Shown here piece by piece: positions 23,446 to 34,854 of a stretch of DNA of 64,000 nt. The DNA is taken from contig JAJFPB010000003.1 of the NCBI GenBank assembly GCA_020881915.1, positions 4,340,001-4,404,000 on the forward strand, read 5' to 3'. The notes under the pieces are model-generated. The model was not told the DNA's origin and searched no databases. It saw nothing but the letters and a program-made list of their open reading frames with translations. Each line of letters begins with the position of its first letter. Positions within the stretch are counted from its first letter, which is position 1. Made by a program: the position numbers and the translations under genes. Source of the stretch: Paramyrothecium sp. XJ0827 (lineage: Eukaryota > Ascomycota > Sordariomycetes > Hypocreales > Stachybotryaceae).

Positions 23446-24368
23446 CGTGTCGGGACTCGAGGAACCTAGCCTCTGTGAGGATGTCTCGTGGTGAAATCGG
23501 GGACGGTAGTCGGTTGAAGTTGGCCGGTATCAGCCACCTGTTCGAGCTGGTTGAAGCGTCGCAACGATGGTCCCGCACGTCGCGTAACTGTCGAAGGTGT
23601 CCAGGAGGATTCTGCTCCAAGTCCGGAAATGGTTGGCGACCTACGTTGAGGTCAATTCGAGAACTTGGTCGATGTTTGCTATTGCAGAAGGCTAGAGCAG
23701 AAGATGGAAGTGTTGGATCAAGTTGATGCGACCGGTTGGCACGCCACGCGGCTGCCTAACAGACGTTAGGTACTTGCAGCTGAAAATTTGTTAAGCTCCC
23801 GGGTTGTCGCGCAGAGCAAATTTGCTTGCATTCGCACAAATACGCCGAAATGGAACTCTCAACAGGTAAAACAAAGCTCCTTCTACAAATAACCCAACTT
23901 GTCCATCCTCGCACACAACTTTGTGGCAGTAAGTCTGTGTCGTCCGATGCGACTGCGTTATGGTATGGTACCTGGGACAATTAGTCCGCCTGCTAAGGCG
24001 CTACATGCTGTTTCTCACATGACGGCGAAACCAAAATGCGATACAAGCGCTGCCGCCCGGTACCTGCAGTCCCGAAACACATGCACTGAATTGGTAGTAG
24101 GAGCAGCTTGCTGACCTCACTCATCGCTAACTGCTGATTGGTGCTTTGTGATCTTAAGCAGTAGCAGAACCCACTACATTTGGCTGGTGCACTCAAGTAG
24201 CTCAGTCACAACTACAGAGTAGAAGTAACTCATTTTGGGCTTTATCTGACCGAGAGAGAAGACCGGCCGAGATTCTTTTTGAGCAGTGTTTGTTTGTTAT
24301 TTCTGTTGCCTGTTCAGCGGCGAGCTTTTTAATTATACATTTTTGGACCTTGTGCTTTTTTCTTCGCA
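23446..24368. other. Divergent promoter region NOT3/DTD1
   Basis: About 920 bases shared by two divergent housekeeping genes. No coding sequence recognised. AT content rises toward the DTD1 start. No operator-like element stands out. Confidence 0.5.
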
Positions 24369-25091
24369 ATGAAAGGTATGTCCGAGTTGTCGGGCTCAAT
24401 GCATGATCCCAAAGCTAAGGAAGCCCATGGCAGCCATTTTACAGCGTGTCCTTTCAGCCTCCGTCACGGTAGATCAGGAGGTCATATCGTCAATCGGCAA
24501 GGGTGTTCTCGTCTTTGCGGCCGTCGCGCCTGGTGACACAGAGAAGGAGGTGGACACGTTGGCAAACAAAGTCCTACGCATGAAAATGTGGGATGATGAG
24601 GCGGGCGGCAGGGTATGAAACTAATGGCTCATTGATAAGAAAATGATTGCTGACACGCAAGCGTCTAAGTGGAAGAAGAGCGTCACGGACATTGGTGGTG
24701 AGGTGTTATGCGGTAAGTCATGATTGAGCCGTTTAGCTCACCCGTGATCCTTGCAGAAACTAAATCATGACGCATCCAGTCTCTCAATTCACGCTGCTTG
24801 CGTCCACGAAGAAGGGCACGAAGCCCGACTTCCACGGAGCTGCCAACCCGGAAGAAGCCCGCCGCTTGTATGAATACTTTGTTCGGAAAGTCAAGCAGGG
24901 TTACGAGGACGACAGGGTCAAGGACGGCAGGTTTCAAGCCATGATGGAGGTTGGCTTGGTAAACGATGGACCGGTAAGTCGTCGAGGATCATGATTTGTG
25001 ACTGCGCGGTAGCAGCTGTCATCGCGCATCAGCTGACGCTTGAGTGCAGGTTACACTGGAGCTTCAGACTGGGGCTAAAGTGCCATCCTGA
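24369..25091 (+). CDS. dtd1: D-aminoacyl-tRNA deacylase (DTD1)
   Basis: Hydrolyses D-amino acids (classically D-Tyr) and glycine mischarged on tRNAs; a cytosolic proofreading enzyme. Five exons: 24369-24375, 24434-24612, 24670-24712, 24780-24973, 25050-25091, giving 154 residues, the normal DTD length. The first exon is only ATGAAAG; joined to exon 2 it restores the family N-terminus MKAILQRVLSASVTV. Conserved signatures are present: SQFTLLAST (the SxxQFTL motif) and NDGPVTLEL with the Gly-cisPro pair that gives chiral selectivity. GKGVLVFAAVAPGD and KVLRMKMWDD also match. All junctions keep frame. Intronic and short; easily missed by simple gene finders because of the microexon. Confidence 0.95.
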
Positions 25092-27158
25092 GAATATTGA
25101 ATGATTGAAAAATTTGAAGAGGGATCGCGATGGGGAAAAAGCAATCATCCGGGGTTCCGGCTTCTGCATTGGGGAGACGGATAGAGATCAGACGAGGCTG
25201 AGAAGGAAATCGAATGACCTTGTTGTGGCTTGCAGGCGTCGGCTGAAGGGTCCTTTGAAAGCAACCAATCGATGGCCATTAGACGAGGCCAAAACCACCC
25301 GCATCTCATGTGAATCACGACGTTGCAGCACATAGTGAGGCTGTCTTGGCTGGCAGGGCCACTGTCGAACCCGCAGGAGTAGGACGCGAGACAGTCTCAA
25401 AAACCCTTACTTGCATGCGGTCCTAGCAGCAGCTTGAGGGTTGAGATTTGTGTTGCCGTAGTAAGGGAAGCCCAATCTCTGACGGAGATGAGATATGCGC
25501 GTACATGACGTGCAACCTGAACCAGGTTTTAGAAGACAAGTTGGCGGCCGCCAGGCCTGTGCGACGGATCAGAAGATTGACGACTCTCGGGTCAGTCCGT
25601 CTCCCGGAAGGCCGGGGGACGCTTCCGAGCAGTTGACACATGGGCATGAATCACATCTTCAGGACTAAATATTCCGGCTCGTCGTGCAAGAGGTTGTCGT
25701 TGGCGCCATTGTGATCCTGACAATGCGGTCCGGTATTGGACATGACCAATCTAGACCGTTGGGGTCAGGCCACTGAGATTGCACAGTCACTTTCTCTCGT
25801 CGTCTTTTCCGTCGAATGAAGCAACACTGATACACCCCTTGGCCTTGAGCATCCAATCGCGACTCTTACCATGCACGTCCTCCCTTTACCCTTTCTTTGT
25901 CCCCGAGCTTCTCCCCTCCTACCCTTCAAAGGGCGCCTTTGAGAACTCGGCAGCACGACACGCTCCCATTTTGAATAGTCCAACCGGAGTCTCGGCGCCC
26001 GCGCAGGCAGGGCAGGGCAGGGCATGCATGCGGCTGCAGGACAACAGCCGTGTTTGCTGGTGTTGGCGCGATCCACCAGCCAGGGAGGGAGCTTCAGCTA
26101 GAAAGTTCCATGGAGATCACTTGGCCCCGCCATCAGGCACCTTCCGCAGAAGCTTCCAGGCCACTCGAGGTACAAGCAGGTACCTCGCCCATCCCTACCT
26201 TGCCTTGGCGCTGTACATGAACTGCTGTTTGTCTCATGGGAGATTCGCGGCGTCCCATGTCCATGCCCCCATATCCGCACTGATAGTCTCATACCCATGC
26301 TCATGCCCATGCTCGTCCGCTTGTCTGGCTGCCAGGGCGGGAAAATCATCTGCGCGCCGCCTTGGCCCGTTGCCGTAACGAGCGCGTGGTGGCTGCAGGG
26401 AGAACAAAGCGAGACTGTGTCGGTAAGGCGCTGGGTGTTTTGCTTTGCTTTCTTTTCTCAACCCCAAAGCAGAGCCCGGGACTGTGGTAATGGGCGCGCT
26501 TGGTCGCATTCGTAGCAGGGAAGATGAGGTATCAGAGGTAAGGCAATGTACAGTACAATAGGGTCGCGGACCCAGTGTAAGGCAAAGTACCTTTCCGTGG
26601 GTAGTTGGGTACTGCCGCGGTACCTCGACATGAGCTTCGCCCTGTGATGTTTCCTCTTCTCTCAATCCTCAGCCCTCTCGACGCCAAATAGTCTGCTTGC
26701 TTGCATTTGCTGGCCTTGCGACAGACCCATGGGCAGCACCAGCACACACGATGAGGCCAAGGTGAGAAGTACACCGAGTACCTACCTGCCGAGCACCAAC
26801 CTGCTTGTAGGCTGTACCCCGCATCGCGCGCGCCCTGGCCTTTCCCAGCAGCGACCCCCGCCAATAGCTTGGGCTTGAGTACAAAAGGGTCCAGGACCTT
26901 CTTCCGCAAACATCCTCACCTTTGCGAAGCACGCTCGCCCACCACTTCTTCTCTCTCTCCCTCTCGTTTACCCTTTTTTTTCCTCCTCCTCTCCCCCTCA
27001 CTTCACCCAAGGCCAGCAAGCACAACATTGGGAGACAGATCTTTGCCCGCCCTACAACGTCCGCAAGCTTCGTCCTCTCTCACTTTTCCGTTGTACCCCA
27101 CCTCGGCCAGCAAGGCTCCTCACCAGACCAGCTCCTCCAAAGCATATCTTCTTACACA
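25092..27158. other. 2.1 kb spacer upstream of CYP40, no gene seen
   Basis: Includes the DTD1 3' end and the cyclophilin promoter. A CATG-rich stretch (about 26258-26312) and AGGTACCT motifs (26175-26200, 26530-26620) occur. CT-rich runs at 26945-27010 precede the cyclophilin start. Open frames here are biased and unrecognised. Confidence 0.5.
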
Positions 27159-28398
27159 ATGGCTTCCGACGCAGACTCCAAGCCTACGCGGCCCCGTGTC
27201 TTCTTTGACATTTCCCTCGGAGGAAAATCTGCCGGCCGCATCGTCATGGAGCTCTACTCGGACCTCGTCCCCAAGACTGTCGAGAACTTCCGCTGCCTCT
27301 GCACTGGCGAGAAGGGAATCGGCAAGACTGGCAAGCCGTTGCACTACAAGGGCTCTATGTTCCACCGCGTGATCAAGCAATTCATGATCCAGGTGAGTGT
27401 CGAGTTCCAGCGCCGAAAACATTTTGGAGCCTTCGTCACTAACCCACCGTAACAGGGTGGTGACTTTACGGCTGGTGACGGCACTGGCGGCGAGTCCATC
27501 TACGGCGCCAAGTTTGAGGACGAAGCGTTCCCTCTAAAGCACGAGCGACCTTTCCTCCTCTCTATGGCCAATGCAGGTCCTAGTGAGTACATGAATCCCC
27601 CTAGAATGCATTCCTGGCTGACGTACGATTTTGCTAGACACCAACGGGTCCCAGTTCTTCATCACCACCGTTCCGACCCCGCATCTCGACGGCAAGCATG
27701 TAGTCTTTGGTGAGGTTATTAGCGGCAAGGCTGTCGTTCGCCAGATCGAGAACGTTGCTACTCAGTCTGGTGACAAGCCTGTCAAGGATGCCGTCATTGA
27801 GGACTGCGGCGAACTTACTGGCGATGCGGCTCTTACTGCCGACGTTAAGCAGCCCGATGCCATGGGAGACCCATACGAGGACTTCCCCGAAGACTGCACC
27901 GAGGAGCTCGACGCCAAGAAGATCCTGAAGATTGCTACTGAGAGCAAGGATTATGGCAACAAGGCTTTCAAGGCCGGCAACCTGGCTGTTGGTCTTGAGA
28001 AGTACCAGAAGGGTCTCCGCTATCTCAACGAGGAGCCCGATCTCGAGAACGAGACACCTGAGTTCAAGAAGGAGCTCGGTGCTCTACGATTCTCTCTGAA
28101 CAACAACTCTGCTCTCCTCAGCCTTAAGCTGGAAGCATGGGAAGATGCCGTCCGCAGCGCCACTGCTGCTCTAGAGGCGCCAAGCGTCAACGACGCTGAT
28201 CGTGCCAAGGCTCTCTACCGCCGTGGCTTTGCTAGCGTTCGCCTCAAGGATGAGGAGAGTGCCGTCAAGGATCTGACGGAGGCCCAGAGCTTGGCCCCTA
28301 ACGACAGCAAGATTGCCAGTGAGCTCAACAGCGTCAAGGCAAAGGCAACTGCCCGTGCCGCCAAGGAGAAGGCCGCATACAAGAAGTTCTTCTCGTGA
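27159..28398 (+). CDS. cpr6: CYP40-type cyclophilin: peptidyl-prolyl isomerase with TPR domain
   Basis: Hsp90 co-chaperone with prolyl isomerase activity. Three exons (27159-27392, 27456-27582, 27638-28398) encode 373 residues, typical for Cyp40/Cpr6. Cyclophilin domain (about 12-175): [16 protein letters not shown] spans intron 1 and keeps the catalytic Arg; [11 protein letters not shown] starts at residue 121. The position of the CypA drug-contact Trp is His136 (PTPHLDGKH), as in other CYP40 proteins, which bind cyclosporin weakly. TPR domain (about 215-360): [23 protein letters not shown] and [13 protein letters not shown] retain the Lys/Asn/Arg carboxylate-clamp positions that hold the Hsp90 MEEVD tail. 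Ends Lys-rich (KAAYKKFFS). Convergent with the Ras-GAP gene. Confidence 0.96.
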
Positions 28399-30386
28399 GA
28401 CAATGGACTGGGCGGAGGAATTTATGTATGAAGAAACTGGTAGGCAACGGACAGGACATGACGAAACGGATGCATAAGACTGGGAAGAAAGCCACTGATT
28501 TTTGTTGATATTTTACGGAAAGATGCCTCGCGAGGGTTGGGCCAATGTAGCTTCGTCATCCTACTGCATGGGAAAGCGAGCATAGCATGACCGGAAAGAT
28601 GGGGGGTAGGATTATTGCGAAGGTCGCAAAGATACCATTGCAAATGCAGGAAAAGTACAAATACTATTACATTCAGAACGCATGCCAAGTTTACCAGAGC
28701 CGCTCATGTTGACACTATGCGGCGACATGACTTGCGCTGCTAAAGCGCATATCAACCTTGAGCGTGTACCGCACTTACTCTCGATCGAAGATTATCGTAT
28801 ATCTCCCAGCAGGCCTGCACCACCATTCGCTGTCCCCTTACCTTGTCTGGCCCATTTCTGAAGGTGTCTGGCGTAACGGAAAGCATTGGCATAACTAAGG
28901 TAGCATATCAAATCCCTTCTCAAGGCACACCTCCCCTCGCTCGGAGCAATCTCCGACCCGCAAGCAGCATCATGTCATTCACGCAAGGCCCCCGGTAGGA
29001 CACAGAGCCGCAAAAAAAGAAAGCACATACAGCGGTCGCGTTGGAGGGTCAGCAGGGGTATGACCATGTGGGTGTATGGGTGCATCTCGCCTCACCTTGG
29101 GGGGGAGGGGGGGGGTGTTTTGACGTGTGTGAGGAAGGAAATGGGCGTCAAACGATGGTGGAACGACCTCAAAAAGAAGAAAAAAAGCAAAAATGGGCGC
29201 ACAAGGAAGCAAGAGGAAACCAATAGTACGTAAACTGGGGCACGTCAAAGAGCTGCAAGGCCCATCACAAACGGTGTAGAAAAGCAAGCATGGAGGGGAG
29301 GCGAATCCAGCGAGCAGAGGCGGAAAAAGCAACTACAAAAAGAAGGCAACGAAAGGGGACAGTGCGTCGGGAAGCCGAGGACGCCTTTGCGGGTATGCGG
29401 GTGCCAACATGACCGGGCAGAGATGTGACGTGATGTCAGATCAGCGATACAGCATTTTGGGCTTTGCATGGTCTTGAGGGGAGCAGATGCTGAACTCTTT
29501 ACTAGGCTCTTGGACAACGTACACGAGCAGGAGCTTAACAAAGTTGTCTAAGCTGATTGCCTTATGAGGCAGTGACGACACCACTGCAGTGAGATCTCAT
29601 GCTGTTAGGGCCTGTCTTCTCTCGCTTGCATGCCATCGCATTCCGGAGGTGTACAGACCCTGTGATCTACACTTGGCACAACCGGTCAGTAGCAACAACC
29701 CCTGCGGCCTCTCTTTTCTCTTGTCGCATCCTCACAGCGAGCCTAGAGTAGAACAGGAGGGTCAGGTAAGCCAAGAGCAGGTGTGTATGTGTGTATGTGA
29801 TCTGGTATGATATGATATGATATATGAGGTATATGAGCAAAACAGGAGGAATGAGGTAGAGTTGTCTTTCAGATACGTGAGCCACCCTTCCTCGTCTGGC
29901 ATTTCGCGGCAACCTTTGTCCTAGTTGCCGCCGACTTCCTTGCCCCCGGCTTCTCCCCCACGCTTTGACTTGCTTTTTCTCCTTTGCAACCCCCAAAAGT
30001 CCCATCCGCCTTTGCCTGTCGCACGTCTATGTATTTGTCTTGCAGAAAAATGGATCCTCTTGCCCACCTCGCCTACTTTTTGTTGTGTCTCCAAGCAATA
30101 GTTGCTCCCCTTCCCCCCTCCCCACCACCCAAAAAAGAATTCGCCGAGACTCTCTCTCTCTCTCTCTCTCTCTGTAAAACCAAGGTTGTATTCAGAACGA
30201 CGGGAAGGAGTAGAGGGCGACTTCGGTGGGACCCATCGCGAAATCTAGCGAAGGATGCAGGTGATAAAGAATCGCCACGAATATGTGTCGTGAATCGTAA
30301 AGTAGCTATAATGATCGCTATCGCTGAACTCAGAGCACGAATAAGGGTGGATGGTTGAGCAAGAAACGAGAATTGGCGAGCCCATC
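28399..30386. other. Convergent spacer CYP40/Ras-GAP with simple repeats
   Basis: About 2 kb. Contains G7-A-G9 (29099-29115), TATGATA repeats around 29810-29830 and a 24-base CT microsatellite (30150-30173). No coding sequence recognised on either strand. Confidence 0.5.
30150..30173. repeat. (CT)n microsatellite
   Basis: Twelve uninterrupted CT dinucleotides in the 3' spacer of the Ras-GAP gene. Likely length-variable between strains. Confidence 0.9.
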
Positions 30387-33300
30387 TCACTTCTGCCCTC
30401 TTGAATCGGGGCTCTCTCCCCGTCCGGATATTTTCATGATGCCGCTCAAGATCGTTCGCCCAACCTTTCCATTCTTAGCCTTCAGCGTCCCGCCCGCGCT
30501 GCTGCCGCTCACGTGGCGCAGAGCGCTGCTTTTGCGCGCGTCCCATCCCTCTCGCCCGTGACGCAGCTCTTTGCTTCTGCCCCTGTTGATGGGTTCCTCC
30601 GCCGCGTCACTGCCTGAGCTGCCTGGCGGACGGTCGGACTCGTTCCAGGTGATTGAAGACCCACCAAAAGATATGCTCAATGACTCAATAAGAGAAGCCT
30701 GCTCCAGAGTCTCCGCCAAGTCCTCGGACATGCCATAAAGAGACATATCGCTGCCGCGAAAACTTTCCACCTTGGCAAGACAAGCATCCGCGCGCTTCTG
30801 GAGTGCCGTGCACAGGTCGTTGAAGACAAGGACTTCGTCGTCAACTGTCCCTTTCTTTGCTTCCAAAGGATTGGAGTCAACCCACAACTTGACCAGCCCA
30901 GCGTAACTTCGGCCCGCGTCGATCAAGTACGGTAGACTCGGAAATCCCTCCTTTGCAGTAGGTCCCAGTCGTCCGAGGATTGTGATCGGTGTGCTGTAGC
31001 TTGCCGGGACGGTGTTCGTGCTCCGTTCAGCCGGAATGCCACAGACCTTGTCAATGTAGTCTTTGAAGACCTGCCTCTGCACGTTCAAGAACCTGTTCAT
31101 AGGCTCCATCCATTCCTCCCGTTTACCAAAGTTGGACAAGTTGGCCATCTTTTGCAGTGCCTTGGCAACCAAGGTCAGGGTCCGTTGCGCTCGAGGGCGT
31201 GGGTGGTCGCGGAGCAGGCCCCATAACTTGGGCGACAGGATGGCTGGACAGATGAAGCGGAGAAAGAGGAAGCCGGAAACAGATGTATAGGCAACTGAGC
31301 GCAAAAAGTCGCCGTAACGATCTTCTGCCACAGCGCGTATGAATTTGAGGATGTGGCGGAGCTCTGGTGGTAACCTGGTGGCAGACTCGGCGATGCATTG
31401 CCAGATCTCAGTAGTCAAGTTCACAAGCTGATTCCAGCGCTGATCCATTTCGGCATTGGTGGCATGCGGTAGTTTGCTAGGGTCAACCTCGCAGTCTGCG
31501 TTGATCTCGTTGATCTCGAATATCTTGTCCCGCAATACCTCCTCAATATATTCCTTGCCGAGTCGGCGCATGTGGAATTCAAGGGACTGCGTCAAGAGCG
31601 AGTTGCCCCTGAACAGGAGATTCGCCTCTCCAGCAAGCGACTTGCTCATGTCGCGGACAATCATCTCGCGCTCGCTTGCCGACTCCATCGATTCGTTCGA
31701 TCGTAGACGGCTGCTGAAGCGGTATTTACCAATGGATGCTTGGCTGCCGATGCCGTCAATCTCATCTTCGACCAATGCCATGATCCACTCGCCCGCAGAT
31801 CCAGAGACTTGAAAGATGTTGAGGAACAATTCCGACAACCGACGAAGTTGGCCAGGAAGCAGACTGGCAATTATTGCTGTCAGTCCTTTGGAGAATCTGT
31901 GGAGAACATCCGATAAAGGTTGATACTCTTTGTGCAGTAGAACAACATGCTCGTCGTGGGATAACTTGATAAGCATAGACCCAATGGACTGTTGTTTGTC
32001 ATCGAGAATCTGAAGCCACTGTTCATGGTCCTTCCCCTTTTCGAGTTGGTCGAGGGGAATGTCCACAGCACCGCACATGACTTCTTGCAAGTTCCCTGTC
32101 TTTGCCAGACCAAGTGAAGCTTGCAGCTGATGACTGAGGCTCTCCAAGTTTCCGTCAACACGTTTCAAGACAACGGACAAGTAAGGCACCGATGGTGGTA
32201 AGTCAATGAATTCGCAGTCTTCTCTCCAGAATGGGCTCTTTGTGGCCGTTTTGGTGGTTGTCCTCGATCGTACTTCACCGTCCAAGATCACCTCGGCAAA
32301 ATAGTTGCCAATCAAAGCATCGTGCTCCGCCTTTGCGTTCTTGTCTGCCGGCGACATATCAGGCCCCGACTGGCCGCGCGGTTTTAGTTTGGCTTCGGTA
32401 ACCCTCACAAGTACGGTCTTTTCGATTCGGAAAATTTCGCCGTTGTAGTCCCCTTCCAAGTCGGCAACCTCTTCGATGTGCTCTTTGGAAGGATCGTCCA
32501 GCTTATAGATGTCGGGGACTGCAAAGGCTCGCAGGAGCACAAACCACACCTCGAAATGGACCCTGTTATCGAGAGCCAAGTAAACGGGTCGAAATATTGA
32601 AAGTCTTGTTGAAGTTGAGGCATAGGTGGGGAAAATGGCTATGCAGTACTCCTCGTCCAACACTGTACGATCAAGCTGCTGGATGGCGCAGCGAGAGAGT
32701 TGGGACAGCTCTATTACTGAAAGCACGGTGACATCGTTCTCTAGAAGCAGTTTGAAGTCGCCGTTGTCGTGTAGGATGCAAGACACTTTCCTCCAAGCAG
32801 TAGATGCGGAACGAAGATCTCGGGTTGATGAGCGCTTCACTATAGCTCGAGGTGATAGGGCAATTCCTTTGTCCCAGAGCTTGACGTTGCCAACCTTTAT
32901 TATGGCGCCCTTAGCGGCTTCCGACGACTTGCCTTGTCTCCTGAGCTCCGGACGAGTCGATGCTGCTGGGCTTGGCGTCTTGACTTCTTGTAGTTTGTGA
33001 CCGTTTGGTCGTAGTTGCTGCCAGCAGAGCAGCGCAGCCAGCCAGAGATCAAGTTCTTCTTCCGTTATGGGACGCAAGATGACATCGGCAGCTGGTTGCG
33101 CACATGAAACCTCGATGAAGTCTCTGGGCAGATCTGGAAGGTCCACCAGTCGGACACTGCAGCCCCGCAGATCAGGAATAATGGGAGTGTGGTATGGCCC
33201 GTCTTGGCCCGGATCAAACATCAAGGAAGCTTTGTCCTCATCGATATAGGCCAGTCCGCTGTACCACGGCCCATCCGTGTCGCTCCTGTATTGTATCTCG

Positions 33301-34322
33301 CCCCTCATCCTACCACAGAGAGTCTTCATGAGGAGAATGAGCTTGTTGGCATCCTCGGTGCCGATTGGTTGAGGTAGCGAGTCTACGGACGGCACAGGTG
33401 AGCGCAGTGGTGAGGTTGGTCGGGAAGACTGACGCTTCATGAGGCGTCTGCTCTGGGCTTTCTTGTAGCTGGTGCTGATAGGCGAGGAGGTCTCGGCAGC
33501 TCGACTGGAGGCGATGGAGGGGTAGGCCAGAGATTCCAGGATCGGAGACCCGACCAAAAGCTTTGGGTCCTCCACAGTCGGCTGTGAGCCGGAGGAGCTG
33601 ACACTGGCGACACGGTGGCGCTGTTCGGTGCTGGGCGGCGCGCTTCTCTGGGCCAGCATGGAGGTGTCCATGGTCCTCGTCCTCGGTCGAATATTGGCGC
33701 TGCCGAGCCTGTGGGGCGGGGGCGGGGGACTGGACTCGCTGCTTTCGTAAGGATCCCCGATGTTATCGTAGAAGACCATGCCCTGCCTGCGATTAACAGC
33801 ACCGGGGAGCGATCTGGGCGAGCTCTGCTGTGACCCAAAGCTGCGGGGCACGAAGGAGACATTTGCTTCGACGGCGCTCCCGCCGGGGCTGGTGACCTCG
33901 ATCAAATCTGGTGTCACGGCGCGGAGGGTGCCCCCTCTCCCGAAGGCAGACCGCAAATTGGACGCGCTCGGGCGTTCCATGGGCTCGCGGGGAATTTCGA
34001 GCGGGGGGAGGGCGGCGGTTTGGCCGTGGGCGGCGACGGTGGTTGTTGTTGTTGTTGTTGTTGTGGTGGTGGTGGTACCAGCGACATAGCTACGGCTGTT
34101 TGTGAGTTGTGCGTGTGTCGCGGTCTGGCCTTGCGGCTGGACATGCGGGTGCGAGTGCGTGTGCGTATGCGCCTGGGCCTGCGTTGTGTTTTGAGCATTG
34201 CTGACACCTGGGATTGAGGAGTGCGACGGAGACAGGGCCTGGGACTGGGATCGGTCGGCGGTGTCACTGCCGCCGTCCTGTGTGCGGGCTTGTCCTTCCA
34301 TGTCTGGGTACAATACGCTCAT
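30387..34322 (-). CDS. Ras GTPase-activating protein, Bud2/Cla2 type
   Basis: Stimulates GTP hydrolysis on a Ras-family GTPase; in budding yeast the Bud2 relative acts on Rsr1 in polarity. One exon; the first ATG is at 34322 (the frame upstream opens on GTG), giving 1311 residues; a second ATG lies 7 codons on. Residues 1-340 are disordered, with His/Thr/Gln-rich stretches and a poly-Thr run. A PH-like region is around 345-440 (VILRPITEEELDLWLAALLCW). A C2-like domain is around 640-725 (VLVRVTEAKL, SPFWREDCEFIDLP). The Ras-GAP domain (about 820-1080) has GNSLLTQSLEFHMRRLG and the diagnostic FLFLRFICPAILSPKLWG near residue 1024. The Ser-rich tail is basic. PH-C2-RasGAP order and length favour Bud2 over Ira/neurofibromin or IQGAP. 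The exact partner GTPase is inferred. Confidence 0.92.
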   Translation of the reverse strand: MSVLYPDMEGQARTQDGGSDTADRSQSQALSPSHSSIPGVSNAQNTTQAQAHTHTHSHPHVQPQGQTATHAQLTNSRSYVAGTTTTTTTTTTTTTVAAHGQTAALPPLEIPREPMERPSASNLRSAFGRGGTLRAVTPDLIEVTSPGGSAVEANVSFVPRSFGSQQSSPRSLPGAVNRRQGMVFYDNIGDPYESSESSPPPPPHRLGSANIRPRTRTMDTSMLAQRSAPPSTEQRHRVASVSSSGSQPTVEDPKLLVGSPILESLAYPSIASSRAAETSSPISTSYKKAQSRRLMKRQSSRPTSPLRSPVPSVDSLPQPIGTEDANKLILLMKTLCGRMRGEIQYRSDTDGPWYSGLAYIDEDKASLMFDPGQDGPYHTPIIPDLRGCSVRLVDLPDLPRDFIEVSCAQPAADVILRPITEEELDLWLAALLCWQQLRPNGHKLQEVKTPSPAASTRPELRRQGKSSEAAKGAIIKVGNVKLWDKGIALSPRAIVKRSSTRDLRSASTAWRKVSCILHDNGDFKLLLENDVTVLSVIELSQLSRCAIQQLDRTVLDEEYCIAIFPTYASTSTRLSIFRPVYLALDNRVHFEVWFVLLRAFAVPDIYKLDDPSKEHIEEVADLEGDYNGEIFRIEKTVLVRVTEAKLKPRGQSGPDMSPADKNAKAEHDALIGNYFAEVILDGEVRSRTTTKTATKSPFWREDCEFIDLPPSVPYLSVVLKRVDGNLESLSHQLQASLGLAKTGNLQEVMCGAVDIPLDQLEKGKDHEQWLQILDDKQQSIGSMLIKLSHDEHVVLLHKEYQPLSDVLHRFSKGLTAIIASLLPGQLRRLSELFLNIFQVSGSAGEWIMALVEDEIDGIGSQASIGKYRFSSRLRSNESMESASEREMIVRDMSKSLAGEANLLFRGNSLLTQSLEFHMRRLGKEYIEEVLRDKIFEINEINADCEVDPSKLPHATNAEMDQRWNQLVNLTTEIWQCIAESATRLPPELRHILKFIRAVAEDRYGDFLRSVAYTSVSGFLFLRFICPAILSPKLWGLLRDHPRPRAQRTLTLVAKALQKMANLSNFGKREEWMEPMNRFLNVQRQVFKDYIDKVCGIPAERSTNTVPASYSTPITILGRLGPTAKEGFPSLPYLIDAGRSYAGLVKLWVDSNPLEAKKGTVDDEVLVFNDLCTALQKRADACLAKVESFRGSDMSLYGMSEDLAETLEQASLIESLSISFGGSSITWNESDRPPGSSGSDAAEEPINRGRSKELRHGREGWDARKSSALRHVSGSSAGGTLKAKNGKVGRTILSGIMKISGRGESPDSRGQK

Positions 34323-34632
34323 GCCATTGTTCAACCGCACCTCCACTGCTGCCCCTCATTGATGGCTTGTCTATGCGTCGGCGTGAGTGGTGTCGCGCCG
34401 TGGAACTGGGGGAGGGCGTGGGTCGCCGTGATCGATGGGTTGGGGAGGGTCGTTGGAAGAGGAGGGGTGGAGGGGTGGTGTTGCTGACGGTGGAGATGGA
34501 CACTGTCGGTAGTTGGACGCTGCTTCGGGGCGATGGGCCTATGTGCCACGAGGCAGTTGTTGAGCGCCGCGGCGACAAAGAGGAGCAGAGACGTCGCCGA
34601 GGCCAGAGAGGGCAGAAGAAGGGTCGCAAGGC

Positions 34633-34675
34633 AAGGTAAGGTAAGGTAAGGTCAGGTAAGGCCAAGGTAGTAGGT
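34633..34675. repeat. AAGGT pentamer array
   Basis: Four perfect tandem AAGGT-type units followed by degenerate copies (GGTCAGGTAAGG, AAGGTAGTAGGTAGG). Same motif family as the cluster at 19.3-19.5 kb; lies in the Ras-GAP promoter region. Confidence 0.8.
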
Positions 34676-34824
34676 AGGCAGAGGTCGAGTGAGAGCCAAG
34701 GTGGAAGTGGGGGGCGGAGGTGGAGGCCAGAGAAAGAAGCAACTTCAGCGGGCGCAATGCGGTAACAGCTGCTTGGCCTGACTGAGAGGCGCAATGTGGC
34801 CGCGACAGCGATCCTTCTCGCGTG

Positions 34825-34854
34825 CTCCAGCTCCAGCTCCAGCTCCAGCTCCAG
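34825..34854. repeat. CTCCAG hexamer, five perfect copies
   Basis: Tandem hexanucleotide about 500 bases upstream of the Ras-GAP start. Simple slippage repeat. Confidence 0.9.

Noticed and set aside
29099..29115. G7-A-G9 run as a possible G-quadruplex
   Set aside because: Only two adjacent G tracts with a one-base gap in a spacer; no wider structure or gene association, so treated as a simple run.
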